A stretch of 64,000 nt of DNA from Flavobacteriales bacterium (GTDB lineage: Bacteria; Bacteroidota; Bacteroidia; Flavobacteriales; Flavobacteriaceae). How positions within the stretch are numbered: the first letter of the stretch is position 1; each line of letters opens with the position of its first letter. Under the pieces are notes generated by a model, which was not told the origin of the DNA, did not search any database, and saw nothing but the letters and a program-made list of their open reading frames with translations. Shown piece after piece: positions 43,261 to 51,746 of the stretch. The position numbers and the translations under genes were made by a program. The stretch covers positions 372,001 through 436,000 of the forward strand of contig JAFLBS010000001.1 in assembly GCA_017303755.1 (NCBI GenBank). Reading direction: 5' to 3'.

Positions 43261-43917
43261 TTATCTTCTTAACACTTCATCAATCATTCCGTATTCTTTG
43301 GCTTCGTCGGCAATCATCCAATAATCGCGTTCCGAATCTTTGTGTACTTTTTCGAAGGTTTGCCCTGAATGTTGCGAAATGATTTGGTACAATTCGTCTT
43401 TCAGTTTCAACATTTCTCTTAAGTTGATTTCCATATCAGTTGCAACACCTTGTGCGCCACCTGATGGTTGGTGAATCATTACTCTTGAATGTGGTAAAGC
43501 CGAACGTTTTCCAGCCGCACCAGCACACAATAATACTGCGCCCATTGAAGCTGCCATTCCGGTACAAATTGTAGCAACATCGGGTTTAATGAATTGCATC
43601 GTATCGTAAATTCCGAGACCAGCGTATACGCTTCCGCCTGGAGAATTGATGTAAATTTGAATGTCTTTTGACGCGTCTACTGATTCTAAGAACAGTAATT
43701 GCGCTTGAATGATGTTGGCCATATAATCGTCTACTCCGGTTCCCATAAAGATGATTCTGTCCATCATTAAACGGGAAAACACGTCGAGTTGCGAGATGTT
43801 GAGTTGGCGTTCTTCAATAATATAAGGTGTCATACTACCTACAATTTTGTCGTAGTACAAGCTATTCACTCCGTGTTTTTTGGTAGCGAATTTTTTAAAT
43901 TCTTTTCCGTAATCCAT
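43261..43917 (-). CDS. clpP: ClpP ATP-dependent protease proteolytic subunit
   Basis: 218 residues. Serine protease that forms the degradation chamber with ClpX. The nucleophile is the Ser in CTGMAASMGAVLL, the His is in MIHQPSGGAQG, and YINSPGGSVYAGLGIYDTM forms the oxyanion region. It lies between tig and clpX, the standard order of this quality-control cluster. Confidence 0.97.
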   Translation of the reverse strand: MDYGKEFKKFATKKHGVNSLYYDKIVGSMTPYIIEERQLNISQLDVFSRLMMDRIIFMGTGVDDYMANIIQAQLLFLESVDASKDIQIYINSPGGSVYAGLGIYDTMQFIKPDVATICTGMAASMGAVLLCAGAAGKRSALPHSRVMIHQPSGGAQGVATDMEINLREMLKLKDELYQIISQHSGQTFEKVHKDSERDYWMIADEAKEYGMIDEVLRR

Positions 43918-44060
43918 TGTATGTGTTTAAAAAGTTTAAAGTTGTTTAAAAGTTTAAGGTTGTTCACTTAAACTTTTGATGTATTGCAAAGGTCGTACCT
44001 TTTATTTTTTGTGACAAATTGTCTTGAATGACGCTTTTTTTCAGCTTTCGCTAGATGTAG

Positions 44061-44200
44061 TAGCCCCGATTGCAGTGGAAATCCTTTTTTAGGAAAAACC
44101 TATTTTTTCTTGACGAAAAAGAGCGACGCGAGGAGCTATTTTTTTGGCTTAGAAAAAAGGGTTTTTACAAAAAAGATTGGAACGGAAAGCGGGATTGGCT
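44061..44200. repeat. Large structured intergenic repeat between tig and clpP
   Basis: The 343-base gap 43918-44260 contains no credible gene. Its core begins TAGCCCCGATTGCAGTGG and ends AACGGAAAGCGGGATTGGCT. The ends pair (AGCC at 44062-44065 with GGCT at 44197-44200; ATCCTTTTTT at 44081-44090 with AAAAAAGAT at 44169-44177), and inside them AAAAACC (44094-44100) pairs with GGTTTTT (44160-44166). The terminal words match the shorter copy at 18957-19004. To its left, 43925-43980 holds low-complexity GTTTAAA units; to its right is the tig terminator. Confidence 0.65.
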
Positions 44201-44205
44201 TCTAA

Positions 44206-44239
44206 TAAAAAAGCGCCAAAATCGTTTGACTTTGACGCT
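44206..44239 (-). terminator. Terminator after tig
   Basis: On the minus strand AGCGTCAAA pairs with TTTGGCGCT (one G-T pair), followed by a T run; 21 bases after the tig stop. It would limit read-through from tig into clpP. Confidence 0.7.
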
Positions 44240-44260
44240 CAAATATAGTGATTTTTTTAA

Positions 44261-45589
44261 TTATGCTTCACCGTACATTACTTTGATAAAATCTTCGTAA
44301 TTTACTTCTTTGGTTTTGGCTTTAACTTTGTCTTTGAACAAGTTAAGCATTTTTTCGTTCATTACTTGTTCTGAAAGGCGTTTTACTTCATCTTGGTTCG
44401 ACATTACGCGAGCTACAATTCCTTGAACATCTTCGTCGGTTGGATTCATTTGACCGAACTGCGCCATTTGTTTTTTGATTAAGCCAGACGTGTAGTCTTT
44501 TAACTCTTCGAAAGTGATTTGTAAGCCGTTTTCAGTGATTACTTTTCCTTCAATTAATTGGTAACGAAGACCGTTTTCTGAGCGAGTGTATTCTTCTTCA
44601 GCTTGTTCAGGAGAAAGTGGATTTTCGCCTGCAGTTTGAATCCATTTTTTTAGGAATTCAGCTGGTAAATCGAATTTAGTCGTTTCAATTAAAAACTCGG
44701 TAACGTCGTTAAGGAATTTTTGGTTGGATTGTTGTACGAATTGATTTTCGGCGTCTTCTTTGATTTTTGCTTTTAATTCGTCTAGAGAATGTACCGCATC
44801 TGGACCGAATAATTTGTCGAATAATTCTTGGTTTAATTCGGCTGGTTCACTTGCAATAACTTCGTCGATGGTGAACGTAACTTCGATGTCTAGTCCGTGA
44901 ACGTCGTCATGACCAATGGCTAAAACATCCATTAATTTGTGATCGTCGTTGAAAAGACCTTTGGTTTTTAATACTACGGTATCACCTACTTTTTTACCGA
45001 TGAACGCTTTGGCTGTTTTTTTGTCGGCAAACAATTCCATGTCAAGAGTTGTGCGGTTGTTGATTCCTCTTTCTTCGTTGGTAAATACACCTGAAACATC
45101 ATTGCCTTCGGCCACTTCGGTTTGAGAAACGATTTTACCGTATTGTTTTTGGATGCGCGCAACTTGAGCGTTTAACATCGTATCATCAGCGATGATTTTG
45201 TATTGAGTTAAGTTATTTTTTGCAGTTAAATCAACGTTGAATTCGGGTGCAAGACCTAATTCGAATTCGAATTTATAATCTTCGGCATCCCAATTGAAAT
45301 CTTCCGTGATTTTTGGAAGCGGATTACCAAGAATATCTAGTTTTTCTTCAACTAAATAGCTGTTTAAATTTTCTTGTAATAATTTGTTTACTTCTTCTAA
45401 AAGCACTGCTTTTCCGTATTGTTTTTGGATTAAACTCATCGGAACAGCTCCTTTTCTAAATCCAGGAATAGAAGCATTTTTGCGGTAATCGGCTAGTACT
45501 TTTTCTACTTTAGAAGCGTAGTCATTTTTAGAAACCTCAACAGTTACAACTGCATTTAAAGCATCTACATTGTTTCTTGTAATATTCAT
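44261..45589 (-). CDS. tig: Trigger factor, ribosome-associated chaperone
   Basis: 442 residues. The N-terminal ribosome-binding domain carries IPGFRKGAVPMSLIQKQYG, close to the E. coli signature GFRxGKVP. The PPIase-like middle domain appears around GNDVSGVFTNEERG and is weakly conserved, as in other Bacteroidota. The C-terminal chaperone domain (KLFGPDAVHSLDELKAKIKE, MNEKMLNLFKDKVKAKTKEV) is intact. It heads the tig-clpP-clpX group and has its own promoter box. Confidence 0.95.
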   Translation of the reverse strand: MNITRNNVDALNAVVTVEVSKNDYASKVEKVLADYRKNASIPGFRKGAVPMSLIQKQYGKAVLLEEVNKLLQENLNSYLVEEKLDILGNPLPKITEDFNWDAEDYKFEFELGLAPEFNVDLTAKNNLTQYKIIADDTMLNAQVARIQKQYGKIVSQTEVAEGNDVSGVFTNEERGINNRTTLDMELFADKKTAKAFIGKKVGDTVVLKTKGLFNDDHKLMDVLAIGHDDVHGLDIEVTFTIDEVIASEPAELNQELFDKLFGPDAVHSLDELKAKIKEDAENQFVQQSNQKFLNDVTEFLIETTKFDLPAEFLKKWIQTAGENPLSPEQAEEEYTRSENGLRYQLIEGKVITENGLQITFEELKDYTSGLIKKQMAQFGQMNPTDEDVQGIVARVMSNQDEVKRLSEQVMNEKMLNLFKDKVKAKTKEVNYEDFIKVMYGEA

Positions 45590-45620
45590 ATCGTGTAATA
45601 AATTTTTATAAACTAAAATT

Positions 45621-45651
45621 GGGTTGCAAAATTAAATTATTTCTGCAACCC
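45621..45651 (-). promoter_or_regulatory. tig promoter box embedded in a hairpin
   Basis: Minus-strand TAATTTTG (45634-45627) is an exact TAnnTTTG box 38 bases upstream of tig. It overlaps a perfect 8-bp inverted repeat GGGTTGCA/TGCAACCC (45621-45628, 45644-45651) which, read on the minus strand, is followed by AATTTT and may terminate the upstream holin-like gene. Terminator and promoter thus share the same bases. Confidence 0.5.
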
Positions 45652-45684
45652 AACCAAGTTTTTATTTTATTGATTTTTAAAGTT

Positions 45685-46032
45685 TTACTTCTTTGTTTCG
45701 GTAACTTTATAAACTAATGATTGTGAGACAGATAAAATAATACTAAAAAGTAACGCTGACCAAATGGAAGTCACATTAAAACCATCCACTAATTTATCGC
45801 ACAACAATACTATTATTGCATTGATAATCAAATAGAATAACCCCAATGTTAAAATAGTGATTGGCAATGTAAAGAGTACTAAAATAGGTTTGACAAAAAA
45901 GTTCAACAAACCGAGGACAATTGCGACAATTAAGGCGGTCGAGAATTTGTCAACAATCACACTTTCTTTCATTAAGTAGGATATCAACATGACCAAAACA
46001 GAAGTAATCAAGATTCTTAGTAAAACATTCAT
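45685..46032 (-). CDS. Phage-holin-superfamily IV membrane protein
   Basis: 115 residues with four hydrophobic segments: LRILITSVLVMLISYLM, FSTALIVAIVLGLLNFFVKP, ILTLGLFYLIINAIIVLLC and a last one at SALLFSIILSVSQSLVY. The N-F-x-V-K-P and L-T-L-G-L-F motifs are typical of the chromosomal four-helix family annotated as phage holin 4. No phage genes are nearby, so it is a chromosomal membrane protein of unknown role. Confidence 0.83.
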   Translation of the reverse strand: MNVLLRILITSVLVMLISYLMKESVIVDKFSTALIVAIVLGLLNFFVKPILVLFTLPITILTLGLFYLIINAIIVLLCDKLVDGFNVTSIWSALLFSIILSVSQSLVYKVTETKK

Positions 46033-46122
46033 TGTTAAAATTTTTCATAAAATTAAAAAAAAAAATGGTGATTACCCAATTTTTCTATAATTTCGCGAAT
46101 TATAAACTATAAAAAAACTAAT

Positions 46123-46965
46123 ATGAAAAAACTATTACTTTCTATTACTTTGTTTGGCTCTTTGATAGGAAACGCACAAATTTTAACACAAGATTTTCAA
46201 GGAGAAGTTTGGCCTCCAGCGGGTTGGACAACAGAAACTAATGTTCCATCAAGACCATGGGGTTTTACTACAACAATTTTTAACGCAACTGGTCAGGCAA
46301 CATTTAACATTACTGGTGGAAAATCTGCTGCTATTGCATGGATTGCACAAGATCAGGATGCTCATTTAACTAGTCCATCATTTAGTTTAGTTGGATATTC
46401 AGATGCTTCTTTTGAATTTAAAGTAAAAGTAGGATGGTCATACATGATCAATCAAGCTGCAGGTGATTTATTCGCTTTAATTTCTACTGATGGTGGAGCT
46501 ACTTGGAATCAACTTTGGGTTGAAGAAGACCAAGGATTTGGAGATGATGGTGATGGTGATCCAGACACAGATTTGTACGACACTCAAACTGCCGTTTTAG
46601 ACATTACTTCATATGTTGGTAACAGCGATGTAAAAATCAGATTCCAATATATTGGAAATGATGCTGATTCAGTTTCAATTGATGATGTTATTGTTAATGG
46701 AACTTTAGGAATCAATGAAGTACTTTCTTCTAGCTTTGCTACATTCCCTAATCCAGCAGATAACGTAATTACATTGACTAACTCTAACAATAGTTCAGTA
46801 GAGAGTATTTCTATTTCAGACATTAATGGTAGAACAATCAAATCTATTGAAGTAGACAATGTATCTGAAGTACAGATTAATGTTAGTGATTTAAACTCAG
46901 GCGTTTATTTCATGAGCATCAATACCGCTGAAGGTAAAGCAGTTAAAAAATTCATCAAAAACTAA
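46123..46965 (+). CDS. Secreted protein with cleaved-adhesin/MAM-like domain and T9SS type A sorting domain
   Basis: 280 residues with a signal peptide (MKKLLLSITLFGSLIGNAQ). The body contains LTQDFQGEVWPPAGWTTETN, the opening of choice-of-anchor J/cleaved adhesin domains, and KIRFQYIGNDADSVSIDDVI, their closing strand. The last ~70 residues (FATFPNPADNVITLTN, NSGVYFMSINTAEGKAVKKF) are a type A sorting domain. Likely a surface adhesin-like or carbohydrate-binding protein. A near-consensus TAATTTCG box lies at 46088-46095. Confidence 0.85.
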   Translation: MKKLLLSITLFGSLIGNAQILTQDFQGEVWPPAGWTTETNVPSRPWGFTTTIFNATGQATFNITGGKSAAIAWIAQDQDAHLTSPSFSLVGYSDASFEFKVKVGWSYMINQAAGDLFALISTDGGATWNQLWVEEDQGFGDDGDGDPDTDLYDTQTAVLDITSYVGNSDVKIRFQYIGNDADSVSIDDVIVNGTLGINEVLSSSFATFPNPADNVITLTNSNNSSVESISISDINGRTIKSIEVDNVSEVQINVSDLNSGVYFMSINTAEGKAVKKFIKN

Positions 46966-46985
46966 GGATTTATTTTAGTTTATAT

Positions 46986-47013
46986 AAAAATCCCCGCAAT
47001 AGTGGGGATTTTT
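46986..47013. terminator. Bidirectional terminator between adhesin and esterase genes
   Basis: AAAAATCCCC (46986-46995) and GGGGATTTTT (47004-47013) with an 8-base loop, between convergent genes and touching the stop of the esterase. Confidence 0.83.
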
Positions 47014-47774
47014 TATTTTAAAAAGTGTACCGTTTCTTCAAAGAATGCCTTTGGATTTTCAGCATGAAGCCAATGTCCGACATTTGGAATAGTTACTAAA
47101 CTACTATTTGGAAAATGCTTTTCAATTTGCGGCAAATCAACATCCAAAATGTATTTGGAATTTCCTCCACGTATAAATAATGTTGAATTTGTAAACTTTG
47201 CATTTTCGGGCAATGCAGTTCCGATTTCATCTATATTATTATTAAAAACTTTTAGATTGAATCGAAAATCCAACTGACCTGGTTCAACCCAAAATACATT
47301 TTTCATGATAAATTGTCGCGTACCAAAATCAGGAATGTAAGGATATAATGTTTCTTCAACTTCACTTCTATCGGGTTTTTTAGAAAAATCAACTGCATTC
47401 AAACCAGCAAAAATTTCTTGATGATGTGGTGGATAGTATTTTGGACCAATATCTGCAACTACTAATTTTTCTACTCGTTCTGGGAAAGTTGTTGCAAAAA
47501 GCATCGCAACTTTTCCACCCATTGAATGACCAATTATAGAGACTTTTTCTAAACTATGTTCAGTGCAATATTCTAAAACATCTTGAGCCATTACATCGTA
47601 ATTAAACTCGTCAGAATGAAAGCTTTTTCCGTGATTTCTCAAATCTAAAATATGCACTTGAAATCCTATTGCAGCATATTGAGAACCTAACGATTTCCAA
47701 TTATCAGACATTCCTAAAAATCCGTGGATAATTAAAAGCGGATCTCCACTACCTTCAATTCGAGAATACAACAT
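47013..47774 (-). CDS. Alpha/beta-hydrolase, YbfF-like esterase
   Basis: 253 residues. The oxyanion loop LLIIHGFLGMSDNWKSLG, nucleophile elbow SIIGHSMGGKVAML (Ser) and C-terminal His in PNVGHWLHAENPKAF are complete. Such enzymes hydrolyse short acyl esters or thioesters. It follows pdxJ after one base on the same strand and is probably co-transcribed. Confidence 0.88.
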   Translation of the reverse strand: MLYSRIEGSGDPLLIIHGFLGMSDNWKSLGSQYAAIGFQVHILDLRNHGKSFHSDEFNYDVMAQDVLEYCTEHSLEKVSIIGHSMGGKVAMLFATTFPERVEKLVVADIGPKYYPPHHQEIFAGLNAVDFSKKPDRSEVEETLYPYIPDFGTRQFIMKNVFWVEPGQLDFRFNLKVFNNNIDEIGTALPENAKFTNSTLFIRGGNSKYILDVDLPQIEKHFPNSSLVTIPNVGHWLHAENPKAFFEETVHFLK

Positions 47775-47775
47775 A

Positions 47776-48489
47776 CTATTTTAGTTTTTGCAAATACATA
47801 TTAACTACATTGTCTAAGCCAAGATAAAGCGCTTCCGAAATTAAGGCATGACCAATTGAAACCTCTAATAAATTAGGGATATTATCTTTAAAGAATTTTA
47901 TATTATCCAAACTCAAGTCGTGACCCGCATTAATTCCTAAATGCAACTCATTCGCTAAAACTGCCGCTTTAGTGTAAGGTTCAATACCTTTTTCATTTCC
48001 AAGACTGAATTGATGCGCAAATTCTTCGGTGTACAATTCAATTCGGTCAGTTCCAGTTGCTTTTGCGCCTTCAACCATTTCCAAAATAGGGTCAACAAAA
48101 ATGGATGTTCTGATTCCGTTGCGTTTAAACTCGGCAATCACTTCGGTCAAATACGATTGATTTTTTACCGTATCCCAACCAGCACTTGAAGTAATTGCAC
48201 CAATAGCATCGGGAACTAAAGTAACTTGTGTAGGTTTACACTCTAATACTAAATCGATAAAATTGTGTTGTGGATTTCCTTCAATATTAAATTCGGTGTA
48301 AACAATCGATTGTAAATCACGCGCATCTTGGTAACGAATGTGTCGTTCATCAGGTCGAGGATGAATCGTAATTCCGTGTGCGCCAAATTTTTGAATATCC
48401 GTTGCAACTTTAAGTAAATCGGGCACATTTCCGCCTCTTGCATTTCTTAAAGTGGCAATTTTATTGATGTTTACGCTTAATTTTGTCAT
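47776..48489 (-). CDS. pdxJ: Pyridoxine 5'-phosphate synthase (PdxJ)
   Basis: Condenses 1-deoxyxylulose 5-phosphate with 3-amino-2-oxopropyl phosphate to make pyridoxine 5'-phosphate, the DXP-dependent route to vitamin B6. 237 residues, TIM barrel. LSVNINKIATLRNARGG, HGITIHPRPDERHIRYQDA, VTLVPDA and GINAGHDLSLDNI are family-specific active-site blocks. It is divergent from the CBS gene, with promoter boxes in the gap. Confidence 0.96.
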   Translation of the reverse strand: MTKLSVNINKIATLRNARGGNVPDLLKVATDIQKFGAHGITIHPRPDERHIRYQDARDLQSIVYTEFNIEGNPQHNFIDLVLECKPTQVTLVPDAIGAITSSAGWDTVKNQSYLTEVIAEFKRNGIRTSIFVDPILEMVEGAKATGTDRIELYTEEFAHQFSLGNEKGIEPYTKAAVLANELHLGINAGHDLSLDNIKFFKDNIPNLLEVSIGHALISEALYLGLDNVVNMYLQKLK

Positions 48490-48528
48490 GATTTTGTGGA
48501 GCTACTATTGCTTTTGATTTTATGATTG

Positions 48529-48544
48529 CAAAAATACAAAGTTA
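48529..48544 (-). promoter_or_regulatory. Two adjacent TAnnTTTG boxes for the pdxJ operon
   Basis: On the minus strand, TAACTTTG (48544-48537) is followed directly by TATTTTTG (48536-48529), both exact consensus, 40-55 bases upstream of the pdxJ ATG. Two start sites are possible. Confidence 0.5.
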
Positions 48545-48602
48545 AAATAAGGTTTTATGTTCTAAAATTTGATTATTTTGCAACAAAATTGCCATTTAAA
48601 TT

Positions 48603-49262
48603 ATGACGGAAATTACAGAATACATCACCAACGACTACAAAGCCATCGACAGCGGCGAAAAAATAACTGAAGTTCAAGATTTTTTTGCGGATGTACCTTT
48701 TTCACATTTTCCTATTTTGAATGATGGTGTTTTCATAGGCAATATTTCTGCAGATGATATTGACACATTTGATTCCGACAAAACGATTAATGATTATCGT
48801 TATACATTGGAAGCATTTTTTGCCAGAGAAAATATGATTTGGCTGGATGTTTTAGAAGTTTTTGCAAAAAATCACACCAATATCGTTCCTGTTTTAAATG
48901 AAGAAAACAACTATAGTGGTTATTATGAACTCGAAGATATTGTAAAGTTTTTTCACGAAACCCCTTTTTTAAAAGAACCTGGCGGAATCATAGTGGTACA
49001 AAAAAACATCATTGATTATTCAATGAGTCAAATAGCGCAAATTGTTGAAAGCAACAATGGTAAATTATTGGGAATGTTTGTGTCTGAAGCCAGCTCAGAG
49101 AACATTCAAATCACTATAAAGATAACTTTAGGCGCAATGAATGACATCATTCAAACTTTTAGACGCTACAATTACGAAATCGTTTCTGAACACCACGAAG
49201 ACAATTACCTAAACAGTCTTAAAGAGCGTTCAGAATATTTAGATAAATATTTGAATATCTAA
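48603..49262 (+). CDS. CBS-domain protein
   Basis: 219 residues. The N-terminal ~125 residues form a CBS pair (FADVPFSHFPILNDGVFIGN, then a second unit ending HTNIVPVLNEENNYSGYYEL). The C-terminal part (GGIIVVQKNIIDYSMSQIAQ, ITIKITLGAMNDIIQTFRRY) looks like an ACT-like ligand domain, as in AcuB-type proteins. Likely a nucleotide-sensing regulator; targets unknown. nadK begins 10 bases downstream, so the pair may be co-transcribed. Confidence 0.8.
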   Translation: MTEITEYITNDYKAIDSGEKITEVQDFFADVPFSHFPILNDGVFIGNISADDIDTFDSDKTINDYRYTLEAFFARENMIWLDVLEVFAKNHTNIVPVLNEENNYSGYYELEDIVKFFHETPFLKEPGGIIVVQKNIIDYSMSQIAQIVESNNGKLLGMFVSEASSENIQITIKITLGAMNDIIQTFRRYNYEIVSEHHEDNYLNSLKERSEYLDKYLNI

Positions 49263-49272
49263 TCAGTCTATT

Positions 49273-50157
49273 ATGAAAGTCGCCATTTTCGGACAATACT
49301 ATCAAAACGATACTCGACCAATCATCAAAGATATTTTTGTGTTTTTTAACAAGAACAATGTCGAATTGGTTATTGAAGAAAAGTTTTTGGCCATTTTATA
49401 CGAACAACAACTATTAGAAAAAAAATACAAAACGTTCAACAGTTATTCTGATTTGGATCAAAGTTTTGATGTTTTAGTCAGCATTGGTGGTGATGGAACC
49501 ATTTTAAGAGCGGCTACTTACGTTCGAAATTCTGGAATTCCAATAATCGGAATCAACGCCGGTCGTTTGGGATTTTTGGCGAAAGTTCAAAAAGAAAACA
49601 TTGAATCTTTTCTTCAAATTGTACTCGACAAAAAATACACGATTTCGGAACGAACCTTACTCAACTTAGAATTCAGTCCCGAAATTCCCGATTTTAATCA
49701 TTTGAATTTCGCCATGAATGAAGTAACGGTAAGTCGAAAAGACACAACTTCGATGATAACGATTGAAACTTCTTTAAACGACGAATATTTGAATTCCTAT
49801 TGGGCCGACGGATTAATTGTTTCGACGCCAACAGGTTCGACAGGTTATTCGTTGAGTTGTGGCGGACCAGTTTTAACTCCGGAAGTTGAAAGTTTGGTTA
49901 TTACTCCTATTGCACCACACAACTTAAATGCTCGACCTCTTGTCATTCCGGATAATACCGAAATCAAACTAAAAGTTTCTGGAAGAGAAGAACAGTACTT
50001 GGTTTCCTTGGATTCCCGAATAATATCCGTTAGTAACAATGCTGTTTTAATCATCAAAAAGGCTGATTTTAAAATAAATATGGTAGAAATACCCAACGAA
50101 ACCTTTCTGAAAACACTGCGAAACAAACTACTTTGGGGTGAAGACAAACGAAATTAA
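49273..50157 (+). CDS. nadK: NAD kinase
   Basis: Phosphorylates NAD+ to NADP+, the sole source of NADP. 294 residues. VSIGGDGTILRAATYV is the diagnostic GGDGT motif, GIPIIGINAGRLGFLA and MNEVTVSRKDTTSMI are further substrate contacts, and TPTGSTGYSLSCGGP closes the NAD site. It follows the CBS protein, which might sense adenine nucleotides, but that link is inference. Confidence 0.95.
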   Translation: MKVAIFGQYYQNDTRPIIKDIFVFFNKNNVELVIEEKFLAILYEQQLLEKKYKTFNSYSDLDQSFDVLVSIGGDGTILRAATYVRNSGIPIIGINAGRLGFLAKVQKENIESFLQIVLDKKYTISERTLLNLEFSPEIPDFNHLNFAMNEVTVSRKDTTSMITIETSLNDEYLNSYWADGLIVSTPTGSTGYSLSCGGPVLTPEVESLVITPIAPHNLNARPLVIPDNTEIKLKVSGREEQYLVSLDSRIISVSNNAVLIIKKADFKINMVEIPNETFLKTLRNKLLWGEDKRN

Positions 50158-50253
50158 CCCTTTCTATTTATACTACAACTACTGCTTTTTTCGTTTCAAA
50201 TCAGATTTAAATTATTCTGATTACTTTTAACTGTACAAAATAATCGTTATAAA

Positions 50254-50277
50254 TACTAATATCATGTTTTATTAGTA
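50254..50277. promoter_or_regulatory. Inverted repeat upstream of the DUF6089 promoter
   Basis: TACTAATA (50254-50261) and TATTAGTA (50270-50277), perfect 8-bp arms with an 8-base spacer, ending 11 bases before the TATATTTG box. Possible operator at the -33 region. A second inverted pair, AATCAGA/TCTGATT, lies at 50199-50222 and may be the nadK terminator. Confidence 0.4.
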
Positions 50278-50288
50278 TCTAATATTGT

Positions 50289-50296
50289 TATATTTG
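50289..50296 (+). promoter_or_regulatory. TAnnTTTG promoter box for the DUF6089-uppS-bamA run
   Basis: TATATTTG, exact consensus, 18 bases upstream of the ATG at 50315. It rules out the longer frame from 50285. Confidence 0.55.
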
Positions 50297-50314
50297 CACG
50301 CTATTTTCCATTTG

Positions 50315-50995
50315 ATGAAAAGATTTTTTTTATTTGTAGTGTTTATAGGAGTTACGCAGGTTAATGCCCAAATTAATGAGATTGGTGTTTTTTTAGGCGG
50401 AACCAACTATATTGGAGACATTGGAAAAACAGATTATGTTAACCCAAGCGATTTGGCTTTTGGTTTAATTTATAAATGGAACAAAAGCCCAAGGCATGCC
50501 TATAGGTTTTCACTATTTCATGGAGAAATTTCAGCGAATGATTTAGATTCTGAAGTACCTGGAAGATATAAAAGAGGTTTGTCTTTTGAAAATACTGTAA
50601 CTGAATTTTCGGCGGGTTTAGAGTTTAATTTTTTTGATTTCAATTTACATAATTTAGAACAAAAAGTTACTCCTTATATATACACTGGTTTGACATATGC
50701 AGTTTACGATGGATTATTTTTTGTAGGTAAAAACCCAAAGTCTGACTCACAACACGGAACTATAGCTATCCCGATGGTTGTTGGAATTAAATCAAATATT
50801 ACAACAAATTTAATTTTGGGAGCAGAAATTGGTGCACGCTATTCATTTGCAGACGATATTGATGGTAGTAACCCAACAAATGAAAATTTACAAAACCAAC
50901 GATTTGGAAATTTACTCAGTAAAGATTGGTATGTTTTTACTGGTTTCACATTAACCTATACTTTTGGCGAAAAGCCTTGTTATTGCTTTGATTAA
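50315..50995 (+). CDS. DUF6089 exported beta-barrel-like protein
   Basis: 226 residues with a signal peptide (MKRFFLFVVFIGVTQVNAQ). The mature part begins INEIGVFLGGTNYIGDIGKT and continues with alternating hydrophobic strands (FGLIYKWNKSPRHAYRFSLF, SAGLEFNFFDFNLHNLEQK), ending in a C-terminal cluster YCFD. The pattern is an outer-membrane 8-strand-type barrel, annotated DUF6089. It is followed after 3 bases by uppS and then bamA, so a role in envelope biogenesis is likely. Confidence 0.83.
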   Translation: MKRFFLFVVFIGVTQVNAQINEIGVFLGGTNYIGDIGKTDYVNPSDLAFGLIYKWNKSPRHAYRFSLFHGEISANDLDSEVPGRYKRGLSFENTVTEFSAGLEFNFFDFNLHNLEQKVTPYIYTGLTYAVYDGLFFVGKNPKSDSQHGTIAIPMVVGIKSNITTNLILGAEIGARYSFADDIDGSNPTNENLQNQRFGNLLSKDWYVFTGFTLTYTFGEKPCYCFD

Positions 50996-50998
50996 AAC

Positions 50999-51739
50999 AT
51001 GGATTTAAAAGACTCTATTGACAAAAACAACTTACCCAAACACATTGCCATCATTATGGACGGGAATGGTCGTTGGGCTAAGCAAAAAGGATTTATGAGA
51101 GCTTTTGGTCATGAAAACGGCACAAAATCAGTTCGAACTACAGTAGAAACTTGTGCCAAATTAGGAATTAAAAACCTCACACTTTACGCTTTTTCAACAG
51201 AAAATTGGAATCGACCTAAACTAGAAGTAGACACATTAATGAAACTTCTTGTTAATTCGTTGAAAACTGAGTTAAAAACACTTCAAGACAACAACATCAA
51301 ACTCAATTCGATTGGGAATCTAGACAAATTACCTAAAGCGATCCATAAAGAGTTGACAGAAGTTATTAATTTAACAAAAAATAACACCCAAATGACACTT
51401 ACTTTAGCTTTAAGTTATGGTTCACGAGAGGAATTATTAAATGTTGTTAAAAATATTAGTGATAAAGTTAAAAATAATATAATTTCAATAGATAGTATTG
51501 ATGAATCAATTATAAATCAGCATCTTTACACGCACAATCTACCCGATGTAGATTTGCTTATTAGAACCAGCGGAGAACACAGAATAAGTAACTTTTTGCT
51601 CTGGCAAATCGCTTATGCAGAGCTATATTTTGTTGATGTTCTTTGGCCCGATTTTAAAGAAAATGATTTATATGAAGCCATCATTAGCTATCAGAAAAGA
51701 GAACGCAGATTTGGAAAAACAAGTGAACAAATTAAATAA
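50999..51739 (+). CDS. uppS: Isoprenyl transferase (undecaprenyl diphosphate synthase)
   Basis: Makes the C55 lipid carrier for peptidoglycan and surface polysaccharides. 246 residues. HIAIIMDGNGRWAKQKG is the catalytic Asp/diphosphate motif, LTLYAFSTENWNRP the second block, and DLLIRTSGEHRISNFLLWQI the third. It is the middle gene of the DUF6089-uppS-bamA run. The bamA reading frame overlaps its 3' end, but the likely bamA start is just beyond the stop. Confidence 0.96.
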   Translation: MDLKDSIDKNNLPKHIAIIMDGNGRWAKQKGFMRAFGHENGTKSVRTTVETCAKLGIKNLTLYAFSTENWNRPKLEVDTLMKLLVNSLKTELKTLQDNNIKLNSIGNLDKLPKAIHKELTEVINLTKNNTQMTLTLALSYGSREELLNVVKNISDKVKNNIISIDSIDESIINQHLYTHNLPDVDLLIRTSGEHRISNFLLWQIAYAELYFVDVLWPDFKENDLYEAIISYQKRERRFGKTSEQIK

Positions 51740-51746
51740 TACATTA

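Noticed and set aside
44070-44300. 76-aa plus-strand frame in the tig-clpP gap
   Set aside because: It is Lys/Phe-rich, read from A and T runs of the structured repeat, and overlaps the tig terminator and 3' end.
45685-46032. Prophage remnant suggested by the holin-family protein
   Set aside because: The neighbours are tig and a T9SS gene. No capsid, integrase or lysin genes are present, and the family is common on chromosomes.
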